This document shows, piece by piece, positions 1 through 7,479 of a stretch of 14,157 nt of DNA. Each line of letters starts with the position of its first letter. The stretch's first letter is position 1. The stretch is from contig CANHJY010000016.1 in NCBI GenBank assembly GCA_947461185.1, positions 1 to 14,157 of the forward strand, read 5' to 3'. Source of the stretch: Flavobacteriales bacterium. GTDB taxonomy: Bacteria; Bacteroidota; Bacteroidia; Flavobacteriales_D; Crocinitomicaceae. The translations under genes and the position numbers were made by a program. Below the pieces are notes generated by a model, which worked only from the letters and a program-made list of their open reading frames with translations, was not told the DNA's origin and did not search any database.

Positions 1-554
1 CACCTCATGAATTAGATCCGCAAAATGAAGTCGGCGATTTTTTAGTGAAAATTAAAAAACAAGACGTTCTCTATGATTACATATACGGAACGCATCCATT
101 TGATGTTGTTGGCTGGGATGGATTTAATTATCCTTATGCATTTTCGATTCACGATTTTGAACCCATAACAGGACGCGTGCATCAACCACCACCTGTTCAT
201 CAAACTTTTGAGACTTCTGGATTTGTCTTGTGTTCATTTGTACCGAGACTATATGATTACCACCCACAATCCATTCCTGCCCCATACAACCATAGCAATA
301 TTGATTCAGATGAGGTTTTGTATTATGTGGACGGAGATTTCATGAGCCGAAATAATGTTGAAAAAGGACAGATAACTTTGCATCCCGCAGGTATTCCTCA
401 TGGTCCACATCCAGGGGCTTATGAACGAAGTATTGGTAAAACGGAAACAGAAGAACTAGCCGTAATGGTTGACACATTTAGACCTCTTCAACTTACCACA
501 AACGCCATGAATATTGAGGTTTCAGATTATTATAAATCATGGTTACACGATTAA
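1..554 (+). CDS. hmgA: homogentisate 1,2-dioxygenase, C-terminal part (5' end outside window)
   Basis: This enzyme opens the aromatic ring of homogentisate to maleylacetoacetate, using O2 and a non-heme iron, in cytosolic tyrosine/phenylalanine breakdown. The reading frame is open from base 3 and runs in from upstream (PHELDPQNEVGDFLVKI...), so the GTG at 45 is an internal Val codon and not the start. Visible family features are GWDGFNYPYAFSIHDFEPI, then a cupin metal site with NHSNIDSDE (His codon 291-293, Glu codon 312-314) and PHGPHPG (His codons 399-401 and 408-410). The His-to-Glu spacing is one residue longer than in the human enzyme (His335/Glu341), as I recall it. About 183 C-terminal residues are present, so more than half of the protein lies upstream. 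The next gene starts 10 bases after the stop and catalyses the preceding pathway step, which indicates an operon. Identity is confident; the symbol follows the function. Confidence 0.93.
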   Translation, partial: PHELDPQNEVGDFLVKIKKQDVLYDYIYGTHPFDVVGWDGFNYPYAFSIHDFEPITGRVHQPPPVHQTFETSGFVLCSFVPRLYDYHPQSIPAPYNHSNIDSDEVLYYVDGDFMSRNNVEKGQITLHPAGIPHGPHPGAYERSIGKTETEELAVMVDTFRPLQLTTNAMNIEVSDYYKSWLHD

Positions 555-564
555 AATTTATAGA

Positions 565-1725
565 ATGAGCAAAGAAATAAAAAACGTTGAATACGGATTA
601 GAAAAAATTTTCGAAGGAGCACAAGATTTTTTACCGCTTCTAGGCACTGATTATGTTGAGTTTTATGTTGGTAATGCCAAGCAATCAGCGCATTTTTATA
701 AAACTGCTTTTGGTTTTCAATCTTATGCTTATGCAGGATTAGAAACGGGGATGAAAGATCGGGTATCTTATGTCCTCAAGGAAGATAAAATCAAACTGGT
801 TCTAACAACAGCTTTAAAAAGTGATTCACCAATTGGTGAGCATGTTAAAAAACATGGTGATGGAGTAAAAGTAGTTGCATTGTGGGTTGAGGATGCAACG
901 AAGGCATGGGAGGAAACAACCAAGCGTGGCGCGAAATCTTTCATGGAACCAACTATTGAGGAGGACGAAAATGGTCAAGTTGTTCGTTCTGGCATATACA
1001 CTTACGGAGAAACAGTGCATGTTTTCGTAGAACGCAAAAATTACGACGGATTATTTTTACCTGGCTTTCAAAAATGGGAATCAGATTACAATCCAACCCC
1101 TGTAGGGCTGAAATTTATCGATCACATGGTTGGCAATGTCGGTTGGGGAGAAATGAACACTTGGGTTAAATGGTATGAAGATGTAATGGGTTTTGTAAAC
1201 TTTTTGTCTTTCGATGATAAGCAAATCCATACAGAATATTCTGCTTTAATGTCCAAAGTAATGAGTAATGGAAACGGCAGAATTAAATTCCCTATTAATG
1301 AACCTGCCGAAGGAAAGAAAAGATCTCAAATTGAAGAATATCTAGATTTTTATGAAAGTCCAGGTGTTCAACATATTGCTGTAGCAACTGATGATATTAT
1401 TGAAACAGTAAAACAATTGAGAGCAAGAGGCGTAGAGTTTCTTTCTGCTCCACCAAAAGCATATTATGAGGCAATCCCCGCGCGTCTTGGCGAACACATG
1501 TCGATGATGCATGAAGATATTGCTGAACTTGAAAAATTGGCAATTCTTGTTGATGCGGATGAAGAAGGATATTTGCTTCAGATTTTTACTAAACCTGTTG
1601 AGGATCGTCCTACTTTATTCTTTGAAATCATTCAAAGAATGGGTGCTAAAGGTTTTGGTGCTGGAAATTTTAAAGCCTTGTTTGAATCAATAGAACGTGA
1701 ACAAGCAAAAAGAGGAACACTCTAA
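565..1725 (+). CDS. hpd: 4-hydroxyphenylpyruvate dioxygenase
   Basis: This enzyme converts 4-hydroxyphenylpyruvate to homogentisate with a non-heme Fe(II), and so supplies the substrate of the upstream dioxygenase. The protein is 386 residues, normal for bacterial HPPD, with two vicinal-oxygen-chelate (glyoxalase-like) halves: about 25-160 (TDYVEFYVGNAKQSAHFY) and about 180-370. The three expected iron ligands are His187 (FIDHMVGNV), His270 (GVQHIAVATDD) and Glu354 (FFEIIQRMG). The C-terminal helix GAGNFKALFESIEREQ matches the family. I chose the ATG at 565 (MSKEIKNVEYGLEKIF) because the longer frame back to a TTG at 514 lies inside the upstream gene and adds non-family sequence. It is probably cotranscribed with the dioxygenase and ends just before a strong hairpin terminator. 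No Shine-Dalgarno sequence is evident. Confidence 0.96.
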   Translation: MSKEIKNVEYGLEKIFEGAQDFLPLLGTDYVEFYVGNAKQSAHFYKTAFGFQSYAYAGLETGMKDRVSYVLKEDKIKLVLTTALKSDSPIGEHVKKHGDGVKVVALWVEDATKAWEETTKRGAKSFMEPTIEEDENGQVVRSGIYTYGETVHVFVERKNYDGLFLPGFQKWESDYNPTPVGLKFIDHMVGNVGWGEMNTWVKWYEDVMGFVNFLSFDDKQIHTEYSALMSKVMSNGNGRIKFPINEPAEGKKRSQIEEYLDFYESPGVQHIAVATDDIIETVKQLRARGVEFLSAPPKAYYEAIPARLGEHMSMMHEDIAELEKLAILVDADEEGYLLQIFTKPVEDRPTLFFEIIQRMGAKGFGAGNFKALFESIEREQAKRGTL

Positions 1726-1743
1726 TAAACTATTACCAATTTT

Positions 1744-1790
1744 ATTATATTAAAAAAGGGCAATTTAAAATTGCCCTTTTTTAATATAAT
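1744..1790. terminator. bidirectional palindromic terminator
   Basis: The two 23-base arms (1744-1766 and 1768-1790) are exact reverse complements around a single central base. A realistic stem is GGGCAA...TTGCCC with a short AT loop, preceded by A6 and followed by T6. It therefore carries a U-tract on either strand. It sits between the stop of the plus-strand HPPD gene (1725) and the stop of the minus-strand adhesin gene (1799), exactly where a shared rho-independent terminator is expected. Confidence 0.9.
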
Positions 1791-1798
1791 TTGCGATG

Positions 1799-4700
1799 TT
1801 ATTGTAATACTGTAAATCGTTTTTGCAAGGTTTTGCCATCAACAGTAACTTTTATGAAATAAGTTCCCTGATTGAGATGATTGACATTATATTCAAAAGT
1901 GTCGCTATCAACTTTTAAAACTTCAATTGTTTTACCGAAGACATCTACAATTGCTATCGATTCAATTATTCCCTTATTCGTTGTTAAATTCAAATTATTC
2001 ATTGTCGGATTTGGGTATAAATTAACCGTAATGTCTTCATCATTTTCATCAAGTGAAGAAACATTTTCAACTGTAAATGATTCAGAAACAACACAATCAT
2101 TGGCATCTGTAATGGTTAGCGTATACGTTCCCGGTGATAAGTCAACCAAATCCAGGACAGTACTGCCGTTGGACCAACTGTAAGCATATGGACTTGTTCC
2201 ACCATTTATTGTGGCATCAATTTCACCTGAATTTGAGGTGGTATGAACAATTACAGCATTCAAAATCAGTGGCTCGAGAGGTTCAGTAACGGTGTATGCT
2301 CCAGAAGTCACACATCCATTGTTATCTTCAACTACAACCGAATAAGTTCCTGCTTCAAGACTGAAAATATCTTCGCTTGTTGCATTGTTCGACCAGTCAA
2401 AAGCATTTCCTCCAACACCTCCGCTTGTAGAAAGATCAATAACACCATTGTTTCCGCCATGACATGAAACGTCAGATACTATAGAGTTTAAAACCAATAA
2501 TGCAGGTTCTGTAACTGTTATGGTATTTTGCTTAACGCAGCCATTAGCGTCTTTGACATAGATTAAATAATTGCCACCGTCAAGATTTTCGAAAGTATTT
2601 GAAATTTGATAGGTCGTTCCATTTATGCTATAATTCAATGCGCCGGTTCCCCCATATGCATAAACCGTTATTGCTCCGTCATTTGCATCATGGCAACTTA
2701 CATTAAGTATTCCGGTATTAAAAAATATTTGCGCAGGTTGATTCACTATGGCACTTATTTCTCCTGTACAACTTCCTGCATCTCGAACGATGATATTGTA
2801 TGCTCCAGCGGTGAGATTTGAAAAGGTATTACTTGACTGATACGTCATTCCATTGTCAATGCTGTATGCCAAAGTTCCGGATCCACCAGCGGCGAAAACA
2901 GTTAAGCTTCCATTATTTGCAAAATGACAACTGGCATTCACAACTGTATTGGTAATTGTAAAAGGACTTGGTTGAGCAAGCGTTACAGTTTGTGTTCCGA
3001 TACATCCATTTACATCACGCACGTAAACACCGTATACGCCAGCACTTAATCCTGTAAATGTATTGCTACTCGTCCAGATTACCCCATTTAGACTGTATTG
3101 AAGTGTACCTGTTCCTCCTGTAACACCATTGATGGTGATACTTCCATCGTTGCCATTGTAGCAGCCAATATTTGTATTGCTAACTTGCCCAATTGTTGGT
3201 CCGTTGGCATCATAAATAGTTTTGGAAATAACAGTTTTACAGTTAGCCCCATCTTTTACAGTTATATAGTAATTCCCTGCCATTAGGTTGTTAAATGAAC
3301 CCGTTGAATTAAATGTTAATCCATCTAAACTGTATTGGTATCCAGTTCCAGACCCACCTGATCCAATGATTAACAAAGATCCATTGTTATTTCCACAGGT
3401 AGAGTTTGTTGCTGTCGCAGTTGGTGCAATCGCAGTGGGTTGGTTAATTAAAACAGCTGTTGTTGCGGTGCATCCATTGGCATCACGAACGGTTAAATCG
3501 TAAGTGGCACCATTTAGATAATTGAAACTCGAAACAGGTTGAAAATTTCCACCTCCGATGCTGTATTCATAAGGCATTGTTCCACCAGATGCATTAACTT
3601 GTAAAGATCCATCGCCAGAATTATTACATTGTGCAGCATTAACCACATAACCTAATGCTAATGATGACGGTTGACTTATAGTTACAGGTAATTGTTGAAC
3701 ACATGCAGCAGCATCTTTTGTATAAACAGTATATGATCCGGCTTGTAGTCCCAAAAAGGTTTGTCCGGATTGATAATTTACGTTGTTCAAACTGTATGTT
3801 AAAGTACCTGTACCACCGCTTGCTGATGTAACAGCAATTGATCCATTACTCTGCCCAAAACAAGATGGTTTATTCGAAATAGCATGTGTTTCAATTGCAA
3901 TTGGTTCTGAAATAAGATAGGTTTGAGAGGACTTACAATTGGATGCATCCTTTACCGTAATATGATAGTTTCCTGCAGCCAATGCAGAGAATAATCCACT
4001 GGTTTGATAGGTCGCTCCGTTGTTTATTGAATATTGTAAAACACCTGTGCCCCCAGTTCCAAGAACTTGAATTGTTCCATTGCTTCCGCCATTGCAACTG
4101 CTATTTGTGAGACTTTGTTGATTCAAAACAGGGGAACTTTGATTGTTTACAGCGATACTAGAGGATTTCAAGCAACCATTAGCATCTTTTGCGGTAATGG
4201 TGTAAACCCCTGAGGCTAATCCTGTAAAAGTTCCAGAAGTTTGAAAACTACCTGAATTGAGCTGGTACTGAATTGTTCCATTTCCTCCTGCTGCAACTGC
4301 GCTAATAATGCCGTCAGAACCACCACAAGTAGCCAGCGTTGCATTTAAGGTAGAGAATGTCATGGATACCGGTTGATTAATAGTTACAGCATTTGTTTTA
4401 ATACATCCCAAATTATCGCGAACAGATAACGTATATGTTCCTGCCGCTAAACCAGAAAATGATGTTACTGTTTGATAAGATGGATTGCTGATACTGAATT
4501 CATAAGGTGGTGTTCCGCCTGTTCCTGTAGCAACGAAACTTCCATTTTCACCCCCGAAACATAAGTTGTTTTGAATGGATGATGCGCTGGCGTTGAGTCC
4601 AACAGATAACTGCGCGGTGTGAACACTGGTGCAAGTTCCTTCCCAACCAACTAATGTTGAGGTTAAAGTTACAGTATAAGTTCCTGCATTGTTGTATTGA

Positions 4701-5482
4701 TGGCTTGCATTTTCAGTATATACAGCCGGGGAACCATCACCAAAATTCCATGTGAAATATTGAGAAGTTCCCATGTAATTGTTTAGGCCTAATCTATTAA
4801 ACATAGAATCCTTTGACAAAGCAGAATTATTGGTCATTGAAACGGTTCCTCCCACATTAATGCAATTAGAACTCATATCAAAATCACTGTTTAAGATGCT
4901 TGTCATTCTTGGTACGACATAAAAATCCCCATTTTTCCCGAAGGTGTTCATAGCTGATGTCCAGTTGTTACCGGTAGATGTCCCCGCTAAACTTGCTAAA
5001 TCGGCTCCGAGCCCTTCTCCGTCGCCTGTATATTTTAACTGGAAAAGATTTCCGTATGGCCAGGCATTGCGAATAGCTATACCAATTGCAAAATTGCCAT
5101 TCAGAACCGTTCCTCCATTCGGCAATGATACGGTAATGTAGCCTGTTGAATTATCAGCTGCCCAAAATATCGCGTCAGCAAAAGCCAACTGTGTTGTTGG
5201 TCGTTTGTTGGCATCAATTTGATAGACGCTAATTCGGAGTGGTACACCTCCCGATGATGGGAAATTTCCATACACACGAACTTGGCTTAGCTTCCCTGGT
5301 CCCGAATAAAAATAGGTTTGTGCTGCCTTTTCTTCATTACCATTTTGAAGATTGTAATAACTTGTCCCGCCGACATTCTTTGAAGCAACATATCCATTTA
5401 GATCTGCACAGGCTGTTGATTGCGCTTCTAAAAGGTTATGAAAACTAAACATGAATAATACGGCAATTGTAATTCTACTCAT
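1799..5482 (-). CDS. secreted SprB-repeat adhesin-like protein with PKD domain and T9SS type A sorting tail
   Basis: This is a 1227-residue protein predicted to be exported by Sec and then placed on the cell surface or released by the type IX secretion system. A signal peptide covers about residues 1-21 (MSRITIAVLFMFSFHNLLEA). Residues 25-195 form a beta-rich N-terminal region that I do not recognise. A PKD-like domain follows (about 205-295, core YFTWNFGDGSP at 242-252), then eleven SprB repeats of 76-78 residues (308-1143). An acidic linker (LDENDEDI) leads to a T9SS type A C-terminal domain from about 1153 (NLYPNP...) to the end (GTYFIKVTVDGKTLQKRFTV). SprB-like proteins are known as gliding or attachment adhesins in flavobacteria; binding activity here is inference. 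The gene appears monocistronic: the terminator lies 8 bases past its stop and the upstream neighbour is divergent. Its start has no clear Shine-Dalgarno sequence, and I found no convincing promoter. Confidence 0.92.
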   Translation of the reverse strand: MSRITIAVLFMFSFHNLLEAQSTACADLNGYVASKNVGGTSYYNLQNGNEEKAAQTYFYSGPGKLSQVRVYGNFPSSGGVPLRISVYQIDANKRPTTQLAFADAIFWAADNSTGYITVSLPNGGTVLNGNFAIGIAIRNAWPYGNLFQLKYTGDGEGLGADLASLAGTSTGNNWTSAMNTFGKNGDFYVVPRMTSILNSDFDMSSNCINVGGTVSMTNNSALSKDSMFNRLGLNNYMGTSQYFTWNFGDGSPAVYTENASHQYNNAGTYTVTLTSTLVGWEGTCTSVHTAQLSVGLNASASSIQNNLCFGGENGSFVATGTGGTPPYEFSISNPSYQTVTSFSGLAAGTYTLSVRDNLGCIKTNAVTINQPVSMTFSTLNATLATCGGSDGIISAVAAGGNGTIQYQLNSGSFQTSGTFTGLASGVYTITAKDANGCLKSSSIAVNNQSSPVLNQQSLTNSSCNGGSNGTIQVLGTGGTGVLQYSINNGATYQTSGLFSALAAGNYHITVKDASNCKSSQTYLISEPIAIETHAISNKPSCFGQSNGSIAVTSASGGTGTLTYSLNNVNYQSGQTFLGLQAGSYTVYTKDAAACVQQLPVTISQPSSLALGYVVNAAQCNNSGDGSLQVNASGGTMPYEYSIGGGNFQPVSSFNYLNGATYDLTVRDANGCTATTAVLINQPTAIAPTATATNSTCGNNNGSLLIIGSGGSGTGYQYSLDGLTFNSTGSFNNLMAGNYYITVKDGANCKTVISKTIYDANGPTIGQVSNTNIGCYNGNDGSITINGVTGGTGTLQYSLNGVIWTSSNTFTGLSAGVYGVYVRDVNGCIGTQTVTLAQPSPFTITNTVVNASCHFANNGSLTVFAAGGSGTLAYSIDNGMTYQSSNTFSNLTAGAYNIIVRDAGSCTGEISAIVNQPAQIFFNTGILNVSCHDANDGAITVYAYGGTGALNYSINGTTYQISNTFENLDGGNYLIYVKDANGCVKQNTITVTEPALLVLNSIVSDVSCHGGNNGVIDLSTSGGVGGNAFDWSNNATSEDIFSLEAGTYSVVVEDNNGCVTSGAYTVTEPLEPLILNAVIVHTTSNSGEIDATINGGTSPYAYSWSNGSTVLDLVDLSPGTYTLTITDANDCVVSESFTVENVSSLDENDEDITVNLYPNPTMNNLNLTTNKGIIESIAIVDVFGKTIEVLKVDSDTFEYNVNHLNQGTYFIKVTVDGKTLQKRFTVLQ
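2054..4561 (-). repeat. eleven tandem SprB repeats (protein-level, about 231 nt period)
   Basis: Repeat units start at residues 308, 386, 463, 541, 619, 696, 774, 852, 930, 1007 and 1083 of the adhesin. A typical unit has Cys-x-G-x-x-(N/D)-G at the start, GG(T/S)G..L.YS in the first third, F..L.AG.Y...V(K/R)DA.GC near residue 50, and ends (I/V)xQP or (V/T)xEP. Units 1-9 use a YSI/YSL-type core, whereas units 10 and 11 use DWSN and SWSN. Unit 11 is shortened (61 residues) and lacks the opening Cys. The repeats are divergent in DNA sequence, so they are an old protein-level array and not a recent tandem duplication. Confidence 0.93.
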
Positions 5483-5655
5483 TGTTAATGCATTTTAAAT
5501 TAATACTCGATGAATTTTCAATGTTTAAACTAATGCCGAAGTAAAAAACAGCCTATAATTTTCCGTGAAATGACTGTAGCGTTCATTAGGAATGATTTTA
5601 TTTCCTGCAAAATTTTGAATGAAAAATAAAATTCAGAGAACTCGTGAGGTTTATT

Positions 5656-5663
5656 TAAATTTG
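5656..5663 (+). promoter_or_regulatory. candidate -7 box of the purE promoter (TAAATTTG)
   Basis: This is an exact match to the Bacteroidota -7 consensus TAnnTTTG, ending 15 bases before the purE ATG at 5679. No TTTG -33 element is found at the expected distance upstream, so the assignment is tentative. The rest of the 5483-5678 gap (divergent adhesin/purE) shows no gene and no other clear signal. Confidence 0.4.
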
Positions 5664-5678
5664 TTTAAACTTTTAGAA

Positions 5679-6158
5679 ATGGCTTTGGTTGGAATTATAA
5701 TGGGAAGTAAATCTGATCTTCCAATAATGCAAGCAGCAGTAGATATTTTGAAGGAATTTGAAATTGCATGCGAGGTAGATGTAGTATCAGCTCACAGAAC
5801 ACCTGAGCTCATGTTTGAATATGCAAAGTCAGCTCATTTGCGTGGTATCAAAGTGATTATTGCAGGTGCTGGCGGAGCAGCGCATTTGCCTGGAATGACA
5901 GCGAGTATTACACCTCTTCCAGTTATTGGAGTTCCTATTAAGTCTTCCAACTCGATTGATGGTTGGGATAGTGTCTTATCAATTTTGCAAATGCCAAATG
6001 GTATTCCTGTAGCTACTGTTGCATTAAATGGTGCGCAAAATGCAGGGATTTTGGCTGCACGAATTCTTGCTGTTTCAGATAAAGTACTCCAAAATAAAAT
6101 TGAAAGTTATATGGAAGGATTGAAGAACAAAGTTTTTGAATCCAGGAAGGAGTTATAA
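5679..6158 (+). CDS. purE: N5-carboxyaminoimidazole ribonucleotide mutase (PurE, class I)
   Basis: PurE interconverts N5-CAIR and CAIR in cytosolic de novo purine synthesis. The 159-residue protein is full length for class I PurE. Visible motifs are [10 protein letters not shown] (8-17), the SAHRTP loop with His39, [12 protein letters not shown] with His69 (62-73), GVPIKSS (84-90) and [10 protein letters not shown] (105-114). The ATG at 5679 fits the family N-terminus ([13 protein letters not shown]). An in-frame ATG at 5619 would add 20 atypical residues and would put the candidate promoter box inside the gene. The usual partner purK is not adjacent, so purE stands alone here. Its stop codon (6156-6158) abuts the stop of the convergent gene with no intergenic base, which leaves no room for a terminator outside the coding sequences. 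Confidence 0.97.
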   Translation: MALVGIIMGSKSDLPIMQAAVDILKEFEIACEVDVVSAHRTPELMFEYAKSAHLRGIKVIIAGAGGAAHLPGMTASITPLPVIGVPIKSSNSIDGWDSVLSILQMPNGIPVATVALNGAQNAGILAARILAVSDKVLQNKIESYMEGLKNKVFESRKEL

Positions 6159-7466
6159 TTACTCGTAGAGCAAATACTTCTGTCTTATTTTTTTGAATTC
6201 TTCAATGCCTACTTCCCATGTGGAACGAATTTCTTTCGCTGACCATCCTGAAAGTAACTGTTCTTTCAATTTATCAGTACCAGCTAATTGATTAAAAAAG
6301 GCCGTTTGATTAATGAATGAAGTTGTATCGCCTAGTAATTCTTTAGCATGTATTAAATAATTCAAATTGATTTCATACTTTCTTTTATTTATTGATTTTT
6401 TCAAATCAAAGCCATTGCATAATTTGTTCTCATATAAAGGATTTTTTGCTCCCGCTGTTGAGGTTGGTGTAAATGAAAATTCAGATTGAGGGAATTTAGG
6501 ATGACCATATATTTCAAAAGGGCTATCTGTACCTCTTCCTACACTTACACTAGTTGCCTCGAATAAACATAAACTTGGATAGAGCGTGATAGCTGTTTCG
6601 GATCTTAAATTTGGAGATGGAGGAATCGGTAGATTGTACTTGGTTTTATGGGTATAGTTTTTACAAGGAATAACCCAAAGTTTACAAGTTAAGCTATCCT
6701 TTAACCATCTTTCGCCATTCACCATCATTGCGTATTCTCCTATAGTCATGCCATATACAATTGGAACAGGATGCATGCCAACAAAGGATTTGTGTTTAGT
6801 TTCTAAAATTGGTCCGTCAATATAATGTCCATTAGGATTTGGTCTATCAAGTACAACCAATTGTTTTCCATTTTCTGCGCAAGCCTCCATAACATAATGA
6901 AGTGTCGATATATACGTGTAAAATCGAACCCCAACATCTTGAATGTCATAAATAACGATATCCACATCCTGAAGTTGACTCGCCAAAGGTTTCTTATTAG
7001 AACCGTATAAGCTGATTAGTGGTAATCCTGTTTTTTCATCAATGGTATTGTGAAATTTTTCTCCAGCATCAGCATCTCCGCGAAAACCATGTTCAGGAGC
7101 AAAGACTTTTTTCACATCCAGATTTAAAGCTAAAAGCGTATCCACTAAATGAACTTCGCCTACTTTTGAAGTTTGATTGCTAACGACCGCAATTCTTTTA
7201 TTGATAAGTGAATCATTAAAAAGATGAAGACGGTCTATTCCCAATATAGGTTTTTTGAGTCCGTGGTTAATTGGTTTTATTTCATAAGCGGCCTCTTTGA
7301 ATTCCTCTTTTTTTTCTTCAACAATTTTTGTCTCATCTGTACCAACATCTCTGTATCGTTCAACACCACATGAAGGAATTAAAACCAATAAAATACTTTT
7401 AAGGAAAAAAAGCTTTGCGTACTTTAGCGCAAGAATAACTGGGCGTTTGTCATTTGCATACTTCAT
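6159..7466 (-). CDS. namZ: DUF1343/GH171 lipoprotein, NamZ-type exo-beta-N-acetylmuramidase
   Basis: Members of this family (NamZ of Tannerella and Bacillus YbbC, CAZy GH171) remove terminal MurNAc from peptidoglycan fragments; the activity here is inferred from family membership. The 435-residue protein has an N-terminal lipoprotein signal with hydrophobic stretch LFFLKSILLVLIPSC, giving Cys33 as the probable lipidation site in a slightly atypical lipobox (LIPSC). A charged linker follows (about 40-65), then family motifs: VVSNQTS (94-100), APEHGFRGDADAG (123-135), DIQDVGVRFYTYIST (174-188), DRPNPNG (207-213), PVPIVYGMTIGE (233-244) and GRGTDSPFEIYGHP (310-323). The start at 7466 is the only ATG that gives a plausible signal; the frame continues to a TTG at 7598 inside the divergent gene. 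It begins 20 bases inside the divergent permease gene and lies within an imperfect direct repeat. A TACCTTTC box at 7494-7501 (minus) is a possible weak promoter. Confidence 0.88.
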   Translation of the reverse strand: MKYANDKRPVILALKYAKLFFLKSILLVLIPSCGVERYRDVGTDETKIVEEKKEEFKEAAYEIKPINHGLKKPILGIDRLHLFNDSLINKRIAVVSNQTSKVGEVHLVDTLLALNLDVKKVFAPEHGFRGDADAGEKFHNTIDEKTGLPLISLYGSNKKPLASQLQDVDIVIYDIQDVGVRFYTYISTLHYVMEACAENGKQLVVLDRPNPNGHYIDGPILETKHKSFVGMHPVPIVYGMTIGEYAMMVNGERWLKDSLTCKLWVIPCKNYTHKTKYNLPIPPSPNLRSETAITLYPSLCLFEATSVSVGRGTDSPFEIYGHPKFPQSEFSFTPTSTAGAKNPLYENKLCNGFDLKKSINKRKYEINLNYLIHAKELLGDTTSFINQTAFFNQLAGTDKLKEQLLSGWSAKEIRSTWEVGIEEFKKIRQKYLLYE

Positions 7467-7479
7467 AGCGAAAAGAATA
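7414..7479. repeat. imperfect direct repeat spanning the divergent namZ/permease starts
   Basis: Copy A (7414-7437) and copy B (7453-7479) align over 24 bases with 22 matches, apart from a CA insertion and one further extra base in copy B. Shared blocks are TTTGC, TACTT, TAGCG and AAGAATA. The copies start 39 bases apart. On the plus strand they encode SFAYFSA-RI and SFAYFIAKRI; on the minus strand they encode ALKYAK and AMKYAN. The ATG used by the lipoprotein gene is created by the CA insertion that distinguishes copy B. Confidence 0.7.

Noticed and set aside
1881..3503. Several plus-strand open frames of 60-100 codons opposite the SprB repeats
   Set aside because: They are regularly spaced shadows of the repeat-bearing minus-strand gene, with no family likeness, no start signals, and compositions expected from antisense reading.
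2054..4561. Periodic pattern of about 231 bases suggestive of a DNA tandem array or CRISPR-like repeat
   Set aside because: The period matches the 77-residue protein repeat, the units are strongly divergent in DNA sequence, and there are no short identical repeats with spacers.
4465..4650. Minus-strand frame of 61 codons within the adhesin gene
   Set aside because: It lies out of frame inside a clearly coding stretch (end of the PKD region and first SprB repeat) and shows no signal or motif.
5483..5560. Promoter for the adhesin gene on the minus strand
   Set aside because: The best candidate, a TTG followed about 16 bases later by TAATTTAA, misses two of the six key -7 bases, so it was not listed as a feature.
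5588..5605. Small inverted repeat AGGAA...TTCCT upstream of purE, considered as a riboswitch or operator
   Set aside because: The five-base arms in AT-rich sequence are not beyond chance, and the site would lie upstream of the likely transcription start.
7297..7446. N-terminal extension of the permease from a TTG at 7297
   Set aside because: The added 50 residues are antisense to the start of the lipoprotein gene, are not seen in the family, and precede the conserved FIAKR start region.
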